From the NCBI RefSeq assembly GCF_001465545.3, contig NZ_CP013480.3:2232001-2296000 (forward strand): a DNA stretch of 64,000 nt. The letters are read 5' to 3'. This stretch comes from Pandoraea norimbergensis (GTDB lineage: Bacteria > Pseudomonadota > Gammaproteobacteria > Burkholderiales > Burkholderiaceae). The notes below the pieces were generated by a model. The model was not told where the DNA came from, searched no databases, and was given only the letters and a program-made list of their open reading frames with translations. Positions within the stretch are counted from its first letter, which is position 1, and each line of letters opens with the position of its first letter. Shown piece after piece: positions 34,211 through 41,735 of this stretch. A program made the translations under genes and the position numbers.

Positions 34211-34945
34211 TCAAGTTCCCGAGAGTGCTTTGGGAACGTTATAGCGCGAACCGTCGTACTCGATCGTGACGTTGGGGCGCTTTGCCGTACTCTCCTTGCT
34301 CGCACAGTCGTTACGCGTGGGCTTGTTCGTCGTCGTAACGGTCTTCTCGCTGACGATCAATTTCGCGTAGCCATCCTTGCCAGCGGGGCCGACGGAGACG
34401 GCGCGCGACGTATCGGAGAAACTGCCTGCGCAATTGCCATCCCACTCGCCACCGCCTTGTTGCGTCGCCAGATTGTCGACGACTTTGCGCAGCTTCGCCC
34501 CGTCGACGACATACAAGCTGACAGTGGTTTGCGAAAACGGATTCACGCGCGACGATCCTTCGTACGTCGCGCGAACACCGAAGGCGAGCACTTGCGGCGT
34601 GAGCCGCCAAGGTGCGGTGTCGAGCGACAGGCTACGCAGTTGCACGGCGTCCGACGTGATCGCCGAGCTTTCGAAGTTGTGCGCAATGATCTTGCCCGTC
34701 TGACTGTCGGCGACCAGCACCTCGATGTCGTAGACCTTCTCGTCGTCCGTGCTGCCCTTTTGCGGCAGTGGCAATACCGCCAGCGTTTGTGCGGGGTTCG
34801 CGGGCCATACCTTACAGGCCGCCACCTCGGTATCGACCGTGCGCCCGGGTTGCAACGCCTGCGCCCATGCCTTGAAGTTGTCTTGGCAATCGGCGTGCGC
34901 GAGCAACGGCGCGCAGAGCAAAGCGGAGGCAATGAGGGTTCGCAT
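34211..34945 (-). CDS. Exported protein of unknown function, partner of the CHAP-like hydrolase
   Basis: A 244-residue protein starting MRTLIASALLCAPLLAHADC at 34945, a clean signal peptide ending near Ala18. The mature part holds Cys residues at about 20, 44, 175 and 213 and mostly beta-rich sequence (DIEVLVADSQTGKIIAHNF, AFGVRATYEGSSRVNPF, TTVSLYVVDGAKLRKVVDNL). I do not recognise the family. The stop codon is five bases before the hydrolase start, so the pair is co-expressed. A periplasmic inhibitor or immunity protein for the hydrolase is one explanation; a lipid- or envelope-stress protein is another. Confidence 0.65.
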   Translation of the reverse strand: MRTLIASALLCAPLLAHADCQDNFKAWAQALQPGRTVDTEVAACKVWPANPAQTLAVLPLPQKGSTDDEKVYDIEVLVADSQTGKIIAHNFESSAITSDAVQLRSLSLDTAPWRLTPQVLAFGVRATYEGSSRVNPFSQTTVSLYVVDGAKLRKVVDNLATQQGGGEWDGNCAGSFSDTSRAVSVGPAGKDGYAKLIVSEKTVTTTNKPTRNDCASKESTAKRPNVTIEYDGSRYNVPKALSGT

Positions 34946-35023
34946 GGGGATCGGCAGCCAAGGGGTGACGTGAGAAAGGTGGCTCATTCTACTGGCGCCT
35001 GCGGTTCACGACCACAACGCAAA

Positions 35024-35881
35024 TCAGCCCCGCACCGCCGCGCGAAAGGCCGCTGAGAGGGCGGCAATCGTTTCGCGTGCGCGCCCGTCCTTGATGCGCG
35101 TGTGAAGGAGTACCGGCAAGCGCGGCAAATCAGGCAACCCGAGGCGCGGGCCGACATCGACGGCACCGAACGGCAGCATGCGCGGTGCCAGCGCAGCCAC
35201 CCCCAATCCGGCCATGACGGCGGCTGTGACGGCGGCCACACCGCCGCCCACGAAAATCTCGGTCCACGGCACACCGGCCGCGTCGAGCATTTTGCCTGCC
35301 ATCACGCGCACGCCACATGGTTCGGCCAGTGTTGCCACCGGCAGGGGTTCGTCGCTGCGATGCTGCCAACCCGGCGCCGCAAACCAGCCGAATTTCTCTT
35401 CCGCCAGCACTTCGCCGTCGCTACGTCCGTCGTGCAGACGCACGATCACGGTATCGAATTCGCGGCGGTCAAAGCTCTGAAGCAGGTCGCACGACGACCC
35501 GATGCGGATCTCGATCAACAGCTTCGGGTCCTGCGCATTCATACGGGCGATCAGGGCGGGCAGTTCCGGGCCAGCGACGTGATCGCTGATGCCGATCGTG
35601 AGACGCTGACGCGTACCGGCGACCGACGATAGCGCGCGGTCGTGCACTTTGAGCAACTCGCGCGCATGCTCCAAAAATGCCGCGCCTTGCACGGAAAGCT
35701 CAACATAACGGGGCGTGCGCTCGAACAGACGAAAGCCGAGCCGGTCTTCCAGCCGTTTGAGCTTGAGGCTCACGGCGGCTTGTGTGGTGAGCATCGCTTC
35801 GGCCGCGCGCGTGAAACTGCCGAATTCGGCAATGCGCACGAAAGCGTCGACAGCATCGAGGTCCAGCGGGCGTCCAATCAT
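35024..35881 (-). CDS. LysR-family transcriptional regulator
   Basis: A 285-residue LysR protein from ATG 35881. HTH: LDAVDAFVRIAEFGSFTRAAEAMLTTQAAVSLKLKRLE; effector domain from about 95 (RLTIGISDHVAGPELPALIARM, EFDTVIVRLHDGR, GVAAVTAAVMAGLGVAALAPRM). It diverges from a tautomerase gene and a textbook LysR box lies in the 106-base gap, next to its own start. The tautomerase is the likely target. Confidence 0.88.
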   Translation of the reverse strand: MIGRPLDLDAVDAFVRIAEFGSFTRAAEAMLTTQAAVSLKLKRLEDRLGFRLFERTPRYVELSVQGAAFLEHARELLKVHDRALSSVAGTRQRLTIGISDHVAGPELPALIARMNAQDPKLLIEIRIGSSCDLLQSFDRREFDTVIVRLHDGRSDGEVLAEEKFGWFAAPGWQHRSDEPLPVATLAEPCGVRVMAGKMLDAAGVPWTEIFVGGGVAAVTAAVMAGLGVAALAPRMLPFGAVDVGPRLGLPDLPRLPVLLHTRIKDGRARETIAALSAAFRAAVRG

Positions 35882-35890
35882 ATTCAATGC

Positions 35891-35905
35891 TTATCAATGA
35901 AATAA
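35891..35905. promoter_or_regulatory. LysR box TTAT-N7-ATAA
   Basis: TTAT (35891-35894), seven bases, ATAA (35902-35905): a perfect 15-bp dyad obeying the T-N11-A rule, ten bases from the LysR start codon and 82 bases before the tautomerase start. Confidence 0.6.
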
Positions 35906-35987
35906 TTGGCGATAGCATATCAAAATAGATAATCTGACGTTGTTTCTACCGGTCATTTCTACCGCTCATTTCCCCAGGAGCCAAGCC

Positions 35988-36368
35988 ATGCCACTCGTCA
36001 GCATTTCCCTTCGTGCAGGAAAACCGGAAGCGTACCGTCAGGCGATCTTCGATAGCGTCTATCAGGCCATGCGCGAATCGTTCAACGTGCCCGAGAACGA
36101 TCAGTTCATGACCATCACGGAACACGACGCCGCCAACTTCCGGTACGACCCGACTTATCAGGGCGTCTCGCGTAGCGACGACGTCATGTTCATCCAGATC
36201 ACCGCGAACAACACGCGAACGCTGGAGCAAAAGAAGGCGTTCTACCGCCGCTTGGTGGACTTGCTGGGCGAGCGCCCGGGTGTGCGGCCCGACGATGTTT
36301 TTATCAGTCTTGTCGAGGTCGCCAAGGAAAATTGGTCGTTCGGCAACGGACTCGCGCAGTACGCATGA
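35988..36368 (+). CDS. Tautomerase-family protein
   Basis: A 126-residue protein starting MPLVSISLRAGK behind CAGGAG. After removal of Met the catalytic Pro1 is exposed, as in 4-oxalocrotonate tautomerase relatives. ENDQFMTITEHDAANFRYDP and RRLVDLLGERPGVRPDDVFISLVEV match the longer Tautomerase_2/MIF-like group, whose members act as tautomerases or dehalogenases. It is controlled probably by the divergent LysR regulator. The substrate is unknown. Confidence 0.87.
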   Translation: MPLVSISLRAGKPEAYRQAIFDSVYQAMRESFNVPENDQFMTITEHDAANFRYDPTYQGVSRSDDVMFIQITANNTRTLEQKKAFYRRLVDLLGERPGVRPDDVFISLVEVAKENWSFGNGLAQYA

Positions 36369-36385
36369 ACGCCGCAGTTCATGCG
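36362..36385. terminator. Hairpin between convergent genes
   Basis: CGCATGAAC (36362-36370) and GTTCATGCG (36377-36385) form a perfect 9-bp stem with a six-base loop, overlapping the tautomerase stop codon. No T-run; a bidirectional terminator is plausible. Confidence 0.4.
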
Positions 36386-36399
36386 CATGCGAGTGCGCT

Positions 36400-37026
36400 T
36401 CAGAGTGCCTGAAGCCACTCGTGCCCGGGATGGAGTGTGGCTAACCACTGCCGCAGATCGTCTTTCTCGGACGGCGCCAACTTGGGCAGCGCGAGACGGA
36501 AATCGCGTTCGTCTTTCTCGCGGCGGTGCTTCGCTTTGAAGAGCAGCACCGCCGCCGGGCACAGATAGGGCACGCCGTCACCGGTTCTCCGGATCATGTC
36601 GATACGCGCGCGCCGCAGGTCCGGGGCACGCTTGTATGCCCACGTGTCGCGTGTGCCTTGCGTCTCGACCATCATGTCGACGCGCCAGCAACGCTCAGCC
36701 AAATCCCCGCCCCACAACTGTGTGATGTCTGCCGCCGGAGACTCGGACGCAGGCAGGTGCTCGATCACGCCATCACGCACGGTGAAGAACACTAACTCCG
36801 CCAGCATGTCCCGGAAGTGACTCACGTCCTCGGGCAGTACCGAGAACTCCAGATCTTCATGCTCGCGCGTCTGCTTGCCGTGCCACAGATCTAGCGCCCA
36901 TCCCCCCACGACATACCAGTGGGCCGACGTCTCGCCCAATCGCTGCGCGAGATCGTTGGGTGTCCATGCGTTCCAGGCATCGTCGGGGAAGGGGGTAATC
37001 GGCGCCATCGGAGGGAGAGGAGACAT
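36400..37026 (-). CDS. AadB-like nucleotidyltransferase family protein
   Basis: A 208-residue protein from ATG 37026. HWYVVGGWALDLWHGKQTREHEDLEFSV matches the nucleotidyltransferase core of the ANT(2'')/LinB-like family (PF10706, as I recall). The catalytic acidic pair appears as Asp-Leu-Glu in HEDLEF where aminoglycoside enzymes have Asp-x-Asp. WRVDMMVET carries the third acidic residue. The C-terminal helices (AAVLLFKAKHRREKDERDF) fit substrate binding in this group. It may modify an aminoglycoside or another small alcohol; drug resistance cannot be claimed from sequence. Confidence 0.75.
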   Translation of the reverse strand: MSPLPPMAPITPFPDDAWNAWTPNDLAQRLGETSAHWYVVGGWALDLWHGKQTREHEDLEFSVLPEDVSHFRDMLAELVFFTVRDGVIEHLPASESPAADITQLWGGDLAERCWRVDMMVETQGTRDTWAYKRAPDLRRARIDMIRRTGDGVPYLCPAAVLLFKAKHRREKDERDFRLALPKLAPSEKDDLRQWLATLHPGHEWLQAL

Positions 37027-37127
37027 CGCGTGATCCGCAGAAATGACAGATCCCGCATCTTGCCCGAGATCCCGGAAAACGGAACCCCCAGCTATAACCA
37101 ATCGATGATGTGCATCCCGAAAGAGTG

Positions 37128-37195
37128 ATATGTATTTTATTTTTTTACAATGTATTCTTTTGTAACGATACGTATACATATAAAAGTCACAATTC
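37128..37195 (+). promoter_or_regulatory. AT-rich leader upstream of the cytochrome c gene
   Basis: A stretch of about 70 bases far poorer in GC than its surroundings, with a run of T, the palindromes ATACGTAT (37168-37175) and GTATAC (37172-37177), and TATAAA at 37179-37184. It probably holds the promoter of the cytochrome c gene. Confidence 0.45.
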
Positions 37196-37240
37196 AGCGA
37201 TGCCGCTGTCGGGGAATCGCACATTTTTGAGGGGTTCACC

Positions 37241-37567
37241 ATGAAATTACGCGCTGTCTTCAGCGTTGCGCTGGCGTTGAGTGCGTCTGGCATGTTCGGC
37301 GTGCTGACGAATACGGCAACGGCTGCGCCTTCGGCGAGTGAGCAGACCTGCCGCGCTTGCCACGACATGAACGACAAGAAGGTGGGCCCGGCGTTTCGCG
37401 CCATTGCGGCGTCGTACCGCGACGACCCGGCGGCGCTGGCAAAGATCAAAAAAAGCATTGTCGAAGGCAGTCGCGGCAAATGGGGATCGATCCCGATGCC
37501 GCCGAACGCACTCGCCGATGGCGAAGCCGATCGTTTTGCCGCGTGGGTCATGAGTCTCAACAAGTAG
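37241..37567 (+). CDS. Class I cytochrome c (c551-like), periplasmic
   Basis: A 108-residue protein with a signal peptide (MKLRAVFSVALALSASGMFG, cleavage near Ala29). The haem-attachment motif is Cys37-x-x-Cys40-His41 (CRACH) and the sixth ligand is probably Met86 in SIPMPPN. VGPAFRAIAASYRDDP and FAAWVMSLNK are standard for small c551/c552 electron carriers. It precedes the porin gene by 169 bases on the same strand. It would carry electrons in the periplasm; its partner is not evident. Confidence 0.92.
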   Translation: MKLRAVFSVALALSASGMFGVLTNTATAAPSASEQTCRACHDMNDKKVGPAFRAIAASYRDDPAALAKIKKSIVEGSRGKWGSIPMPPNALADGEADRFAAWVMSLNK

Positions 37568-37736
37568 TCCTCTGCGGGTGCGCTACCCCGCGCTACCCGC
37601 GCTGTCCCGCATCCCCCAGCCGCTACCCACACGAACGAACACAGCTCCGGACCCCGCACACGTTGCCGGGCCACCGGACCACCGTGCCCAGACGTTGCCC
37701 ACGACATGACGAGGCGGCGCTCGCACAGGAGGAGAC

Positions 37737-38765
37737 ATGTACAAGAAAGCCTGCGCTGCGCTGGTTCTGGCGCATTGTTCCGGCGCGTCGTTTGCGCAAA
37801 CGGGACCGACACTGTCCGGTATCGTCGATAGCTATTTCGAGACCATCCGGGCGCAGAATCAAACCACCCCGCGTATGCAAAGCGGCGGCCTGCAAACCTC
37901 GCGTTTTGTCTTTCGCGATGTCGAGAAAATTACCGACACGCTGGAAGCCCAAGCCGTGCTGGAGTGGCGCTTTCGGGTCAACAACGGCACGACGCCGGTG
38001 CCGCCGGCGCGCGATGCCTACGTCGCGCTAAAAGGCGACTTCGGGCGCTTGCTGCTTGGGCGCATGCGCGTGACGTCAGCGACCACCTATGGCCGCATCG
38101 ACCCGACGTACACCGGCAACTACAGCGTCATTACCAACGTCATTGCCTCGTACGAGCGCTGGCTCGAGAACAACACCATCAAGTACGAGACGCCCAAATG
38201 GAACGGCTTTCAGGTGATCTCGTCGCTGTCGCTCGGCAAGCAGGGCGAGAATCTCGCGACCGGTGAGCGGCGAAACAGCGGGCAGGGCACCAGTACGGGC
38301 CTGCGATATTCGACCGGGCCGTGGTTCGCATCGGTCGTCTACGACAACTTCAACAATGCCCGGCCGGGCGAGAGCATGCAGGACGTGTGGCTCGTCGGCG
38401 AATACTGGGTTCGCGGGCAGTACAAATTCACGGCCGCCGTCCATCGCTATTCCGGCATTTACACGTCGGGCAAGCCGTCGCAGCAGGGGTTCGACTGGCA
38501 ACTCGGCGGCCGCTACCAACTCACGGCTGCCGACGAACTCGTGGTGTCGCTGGTCAACCGCAATGAGAGCGGTGGCTCGAACGGCGACGCTACCGGGCTG
38601 TACGTGGGTATCGAACACAGTCTGTCGAAGCGCACCCGACTCTACGCGAGCTATGCCCGCATCAACAACCGCGGCAACAGCCGGTACGCGCTGGCGTTCG
38701 ACATGACGCCGCTGCCCGGCGAGAACACGAGCGCCGTGGCATTGGGCATCAGTCATGCCTTCTGA
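37737..38765 (+). CDS. Gram-negative general porin (16-strand type)
   Basis: A 342-residue outer-membrane protein with AGGAGG before the ATG, signal peptide to about residue 20 (SFAQ) and the C-terminal aromatic residue Phe that porins need for assembly (GISHAF). The start TLSGIVDSYFETIR, FGRLLLGRMR in the L3 region, and repeated amphipathic strands (GLYVGIEHSLSKRTRLYASYARI) are typical of Burkholderiales porins (Porin_4). It lies 13 bases before the sulfatase start, so it could admit the sulfate ester used by the two downstream enzymes. Confidence 0.9.
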   Translation: MYKKACAALVLAHCSGASFAQTGPTLSGIVDSYFETIRAQNQTTPRMQSGGLQTSRFVFRDVEKITDTLEAQAVLEWRFRVNNGTTPVPPARDAYVALKGDFGRLLLGRMRVTSATTYGRIDPTYTGNYSVITNVIASYERWLENNTIKYETPKWNGFQVISSLSLGKQGENLATGERRNSGQGTSTGLRYSTGPWFASVVYDNFNNARPGESMQDVWLVGEYWVRGQYKFTAAVHRYSGIYTSGKPSQQGFDWQLGGRYQLTAADELVVSLVNRNESGGSNGDATGLYVGIEHSLSKRTRLYASYARINNRGNSRYALAFDMTPLPGENTSAVALGISHAF

Positions 38766-38778
38766 GAGGAGCCTGAAC

Positions 38779-40470
38779 GTGAACGATCGAACGAACGTGT
38801 GCCGCCTTACCGTGCGCAAGGCGGTGCGCTCGCTGCTCGCCGCATGCATGACTGCGATTGGCGTGAGCGCGTGGGCCGCCCCGGCGCAACGCCCGAACAT
38901 CCTGATGATTCTTGCCGACGATCTCGGGTATTCCGACGTGGGCGCATTCGGCAGCGAAATTCATACGCCGAATCTCGACGCACTGATTGCCTCGGGCCGG
39001 ATTCTGACGAACTTCCACGTCGCGCCGAGCTGCTCGCCAACGCGTGCGATGTTGCTGTCGGGGGCCGATCACCATTTGTCCGGCTTGGGCACGATGGCCG
39101 AGACGTTGCAGATCTATCAGGTTGGGCAACCGGGTTACGAGGGCTATCTCAACGAGCGCTCGCTCTCGATCGCCAGCCTGCTGCGCGATGGCGGTTATCA
39201 CACGTACATGGTGGGCAAATGGCACCTCGGGCTCACGCCGGGGCAGAGCCCGCAGGCGCGCGGTTTTGAATCGTCGTTTGTGCTGCTGCAAGGCGGCGCT
39301 GCGCACTTCGGCCCGACACCGGGGAAGATTACGTCCGCCGATCGTGCGTCGTATCGTGAGAACGGCGCCATCGTGCGCTTGCCGGAGACGTTCTATTCGA
39401 GCACCGGTTACACCGACAAGCTGATCGGCTACATCGAGCGCAATCGGGCGGACGGCAAACCGTTCTTCGCCTATGCCGCGTACACGGCACCGCATTGGCC
39501 GCTGCAAGCGCCCGACGAGACGATCGATCACTATCGCGGCCGATACGACGCCGGTTACGACGCGATTCGCGACGAGCGCATCGCGCGGCAGAAAGCGTTG
39601 GGCATCGTGCCGCGCGATTTCAAACCGGCGGCGCAATTGCCTGTGTCACCGGCGAACCCCGCGTGGGAGCAATTGACGCCCGATCAACGCAAGACCGAAG
39701 CTCGCAAGATGGAGGTGTACGCCGCGATGGTCGAGAGTCTCGACGCGAACATCGGACGGCTCATCGACTACCTGAAGGCCACTGGGCAATACGACAACAC
39801 CTTCGTGTTCTTCGCCTCGGACAACGGGCCTTCGGGGGAGCGTGTCGATGTCTTCTATCCAGACGGACCCGACAACGACAACAGCTACGCCAATCTCGGC
39901 CGCCGCCGCTCGAACATCGCGCTGGGTACGCGCTGGGCAGAGGTCAGTGCAACACCGTTCCGGTTGTTCAAGGGCTACCCGGCAGAAGGGGGTGTCAGCG
40001 TTCCCGCGATCGTGCGGCTGCCCCGGCAGTCCGTCGGTCAGACACAGGCGAACCAACTGGCATCCGTGCTGGATCTCGCGCCGACGTTCCTGCAACTGGC
40101 GGGTGTGAAAAACCCGGGGAGTCGCTATCGTGGTGAAGCGGTCAATCCGATGACAGGCAGCTCGCTGTTGCCGCTGTTGACGGGCAGCACGATGACGCAT
40201 CTGCCCGACGACGCACTGGTCGGTGAGGAGTTTGCGGGCAACCGGTACATCCGCGACAACCGCTGGAAGTTGCTGTCGGTGCACCTCAAACAAGGTCCGC
40301 AGCCGGTCGCGGGGCCGCCTGACTGGAAGCTCTACGACATGTCGACAGATCGTGGCGAAACACAGGACGTCGCCGCCGATAATCCAGATATCGTGAGCCG
40401 GTTGAAGCGCGGCTGGCGTGAGTACATGACGCGTGTCGGCGTGGTGCTGGCGCCGGGCGTGAACGAATAA
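38779..40470 (+). CDS. Exported arylsulfatase
   Basis: A 563-residue type I sulfatase. I choose GTG 38779: AGGAG lies seven bases upstream. A signal peptide covers residues 1-37 (basic, LLAACMTAIGVSAWAA). The active-site motif CSPTR has Cys85, which must be oxidised to formylglycine; metal ligands appear in NILMILADDLGYSD and FFASDNGPSGE; WHLG and HHLSG are also conserved. Domain order is standard: catalytic domain, then a C-terminal half ending in LYDMSTDRGETQDVAADNPDIV. The gene encoding the matching formylglycine-generating enzyme follows immediately (TAATG). Confidence 0.92.
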   Translation: MNDRTNVCRLTVRKAVRSLLAACMTAIGVSAWAAPAQRPNILMILADDLGYSDVGAFGSEIHTPNLDALIASGRILTNFHVAPSCSPTRAMLLSGADHHLSGLGTMAETLQIYQVGQPGYEGYLNERSLSIASLLRDGGYHTYMVGKWHLGLTPGQSPQARGFESSFVLLQGGAAHFGPTPGKITSADRASYRENGAIVRLPETFYSSTGYTDKLIGYIERNRADGKPFFAYAAYTAPHWPLQAPDETIDHYRGRYDAGYDAIRDERIARQKALGIVPRDFKPAAQLPVSPANPAWEQLTPDQRKTEARKMEVYAAMVESLDANIGRLIDYLKATGQYDNTFVFFASDNGPSGERVDVFYPDGPDNDNSYANLGRRRSNIALGTRWAEVSATPFRLFKGYPAEGGVSVPAIVRLPRQSVGQTQANQLASVLDLAPTFLQLAGVKNPGSRYRGEAVNPMTGSSLLPLLTGSTMTHLPDDALVGEEFAGNRYIRDNRWKLLSVHLKQGPQPVAGPPDWKLYDMSTDRGETQDVAADNPDIVSRLKRGWREYMTRVGVVLAPGVNE

Positions 40471-41654
40471 TGCGCGCGTTTTCACGTCGCATGGCTTTGC
40501 CGGCACTGATCGTCGTGTCGGTGGCCGGTGGTGCGGGCGCGTGGTTGTCGGCACACGGTGGCGCGCGCTCGGCTGCATCATCCGCGACACCGGTGCCGCG
40601 TATCGGTGATGGCCGGCAGGGTCCCGAACGCATGGCGTGGATTCCCGCGCAGCGCTTCCTCATGGGTACGGATAGCCGTCTCTCTCAGCGCAATGAGCGG
40701 CCAGCGCACGAGGTGCGGGTCAGCGGATTCTGGATGGACGTGCATGACGTGACGAATGCGGAGTTCGCACGCTTCGTTGCCGCGACCGGCTACGTCACCA
40801 CCGCCGAGCAGGTGCCGCGCTGGGACGATTTGAAAGGGCAGTTGCCACCGGGTACGCCGGCACCTGCGCCCGGGGCGCTCGTGCCGGGCGCGATGGTGTT
40901 CGTGGGCACGGATACACGTGTGCCGCTCTTCGATGCTTCACGATGGTGGCGATACGTGCCCGGTGCCAACTGGCGTCATCCGCAGGGACCGGGCAGCGAT
41001 CTGGCAGGCAAGGAGGAGCATCCTGTCGTGCAGGTGTCGTACGACGATGCGCGGGCGTATGCCGACTGGGTGGGTAAGCGTCTGCCGACCGAGGCCGAGT
41101 GGGAAGTGGCCGCGCGCGGCGGGCTGACGCAGGCCGATTACGTATGGGGAGGCAGCAAGACGCCTGATGGGAAGTCGATGGCCAATATCTGGGACGACGA
41201 TACTCAGCCGTTTCCGGTCGCCAGTGCCACGAAGATCGAAATCGGCACGCGTCCCGTCGGCAGCTACGCGCCGAATGGCTATGGTCTGTACGACATGGCC
41301 GGTAACGTCTGGCAATGGGTGGCGGACTGGTATCGCGTCGACTATTTTGCGAGACAGGCCGCCCAGACGAATCGCGGTGAGCGCGTCATCGATCCGCAAG
41401 GCCCGGCGCAGAGCTTCGATCCTGACGACGGCGCGACGCCAGCCGATGCGCCGAAGCGTGTGACACGCGGCGGTTCATTTCTCTGTACGGATACGTATTG
41501 CAGCGGCTATCGCACGAGTGCCCGGCGGGGCACCGACCCGAGCAATCCGATGTCGCACATCGGCTTTCGACTGGTGATGACGCCGGATCAATGGGCGGCG
41601 CGTACGACTACGGCGACGGCTGCGGCAAACGTCTCGGGCTCACACCGGTACTGA
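40470..41654 (+). CDS. Formylglycine-generating enzyme (SUMF1 family), exported or membrane-anchored
   Basis: A 394-residue protein whose ATG overlaps the sulfatase stop codon by one base. The N-terminus MRAFSRRMALPALIVVSVAGGAGAW is a signal or anchor sequence with a twin-arginine-like RR. The FGE-sulfatase domain follows: FLMGTDSRLSQRNERPAHEV, LPTEAEWEVAARGG, GLYDMAGNVWQWV and GFRLVM. The copper-binding cysteines are Cys339 and Cys344 (FLCTDTYC), so it should be an aerobic copper oxidase that converts the sulfatase Cys to formylglycine. Export of both partners is unusual, since most bacterial FGEs lack a signal peptide. Confidence 0.9.
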   Translation: MRAFSRRMALPALIVVSVAGGAGAWLSAHGGARSAASSATPVPRIGDGRQGPERMAWIPAQRFLMGTDSRLSQRNERPAHEVRVSGFWMDVHDVTNAEFARFVAATGYVTTAEQVPRWDDLKGQLPPGTPAPAPGALVPGAMVFVGTDTRVPLFDASRWWRYVPGANWRHPQGPGSDLAGKEEHPVVQVSYDDARAYADWVGKRLPTEAEWEVAARGGLTQADYVWGGSKTPDGKSMANIWDDDTQPFPVASATKIEIGTRPVGSYAPNGYGLYDMAGNVWQWVADWYRVDYFARQAAQTNRGERVIDPQGPAQSFDPDDGATPADAPKRVTRGGSFLCTDTYCSGYRTSARRGTDPSNPMSHIGFRLVMTPDQWAARTTTATAAANVSGSHRY

Positions 41655-41663
41655 AATGAAAAC

Positions 41664-41701
41664 GCCCCCGGAAACTGGTGAGTTCACCAATTTCCGGGGG
41701 C
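41664..41701. terminator. Long hairpin terminator between convergent genes
   Basis: GCCCCCGGAAA (41664-41674) pairs with TTTCCGGGGGC (41691-41701), with an inner TGGTGA/TCACCA stem. It separates the FGE gene from the cyanophycin synthetase gene and can serve both directions. Confidence 0.7.
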
Positions 41702-41735
41702 ATGTCAGATGCCGTCAAAATTGCATTCAGTGCGT

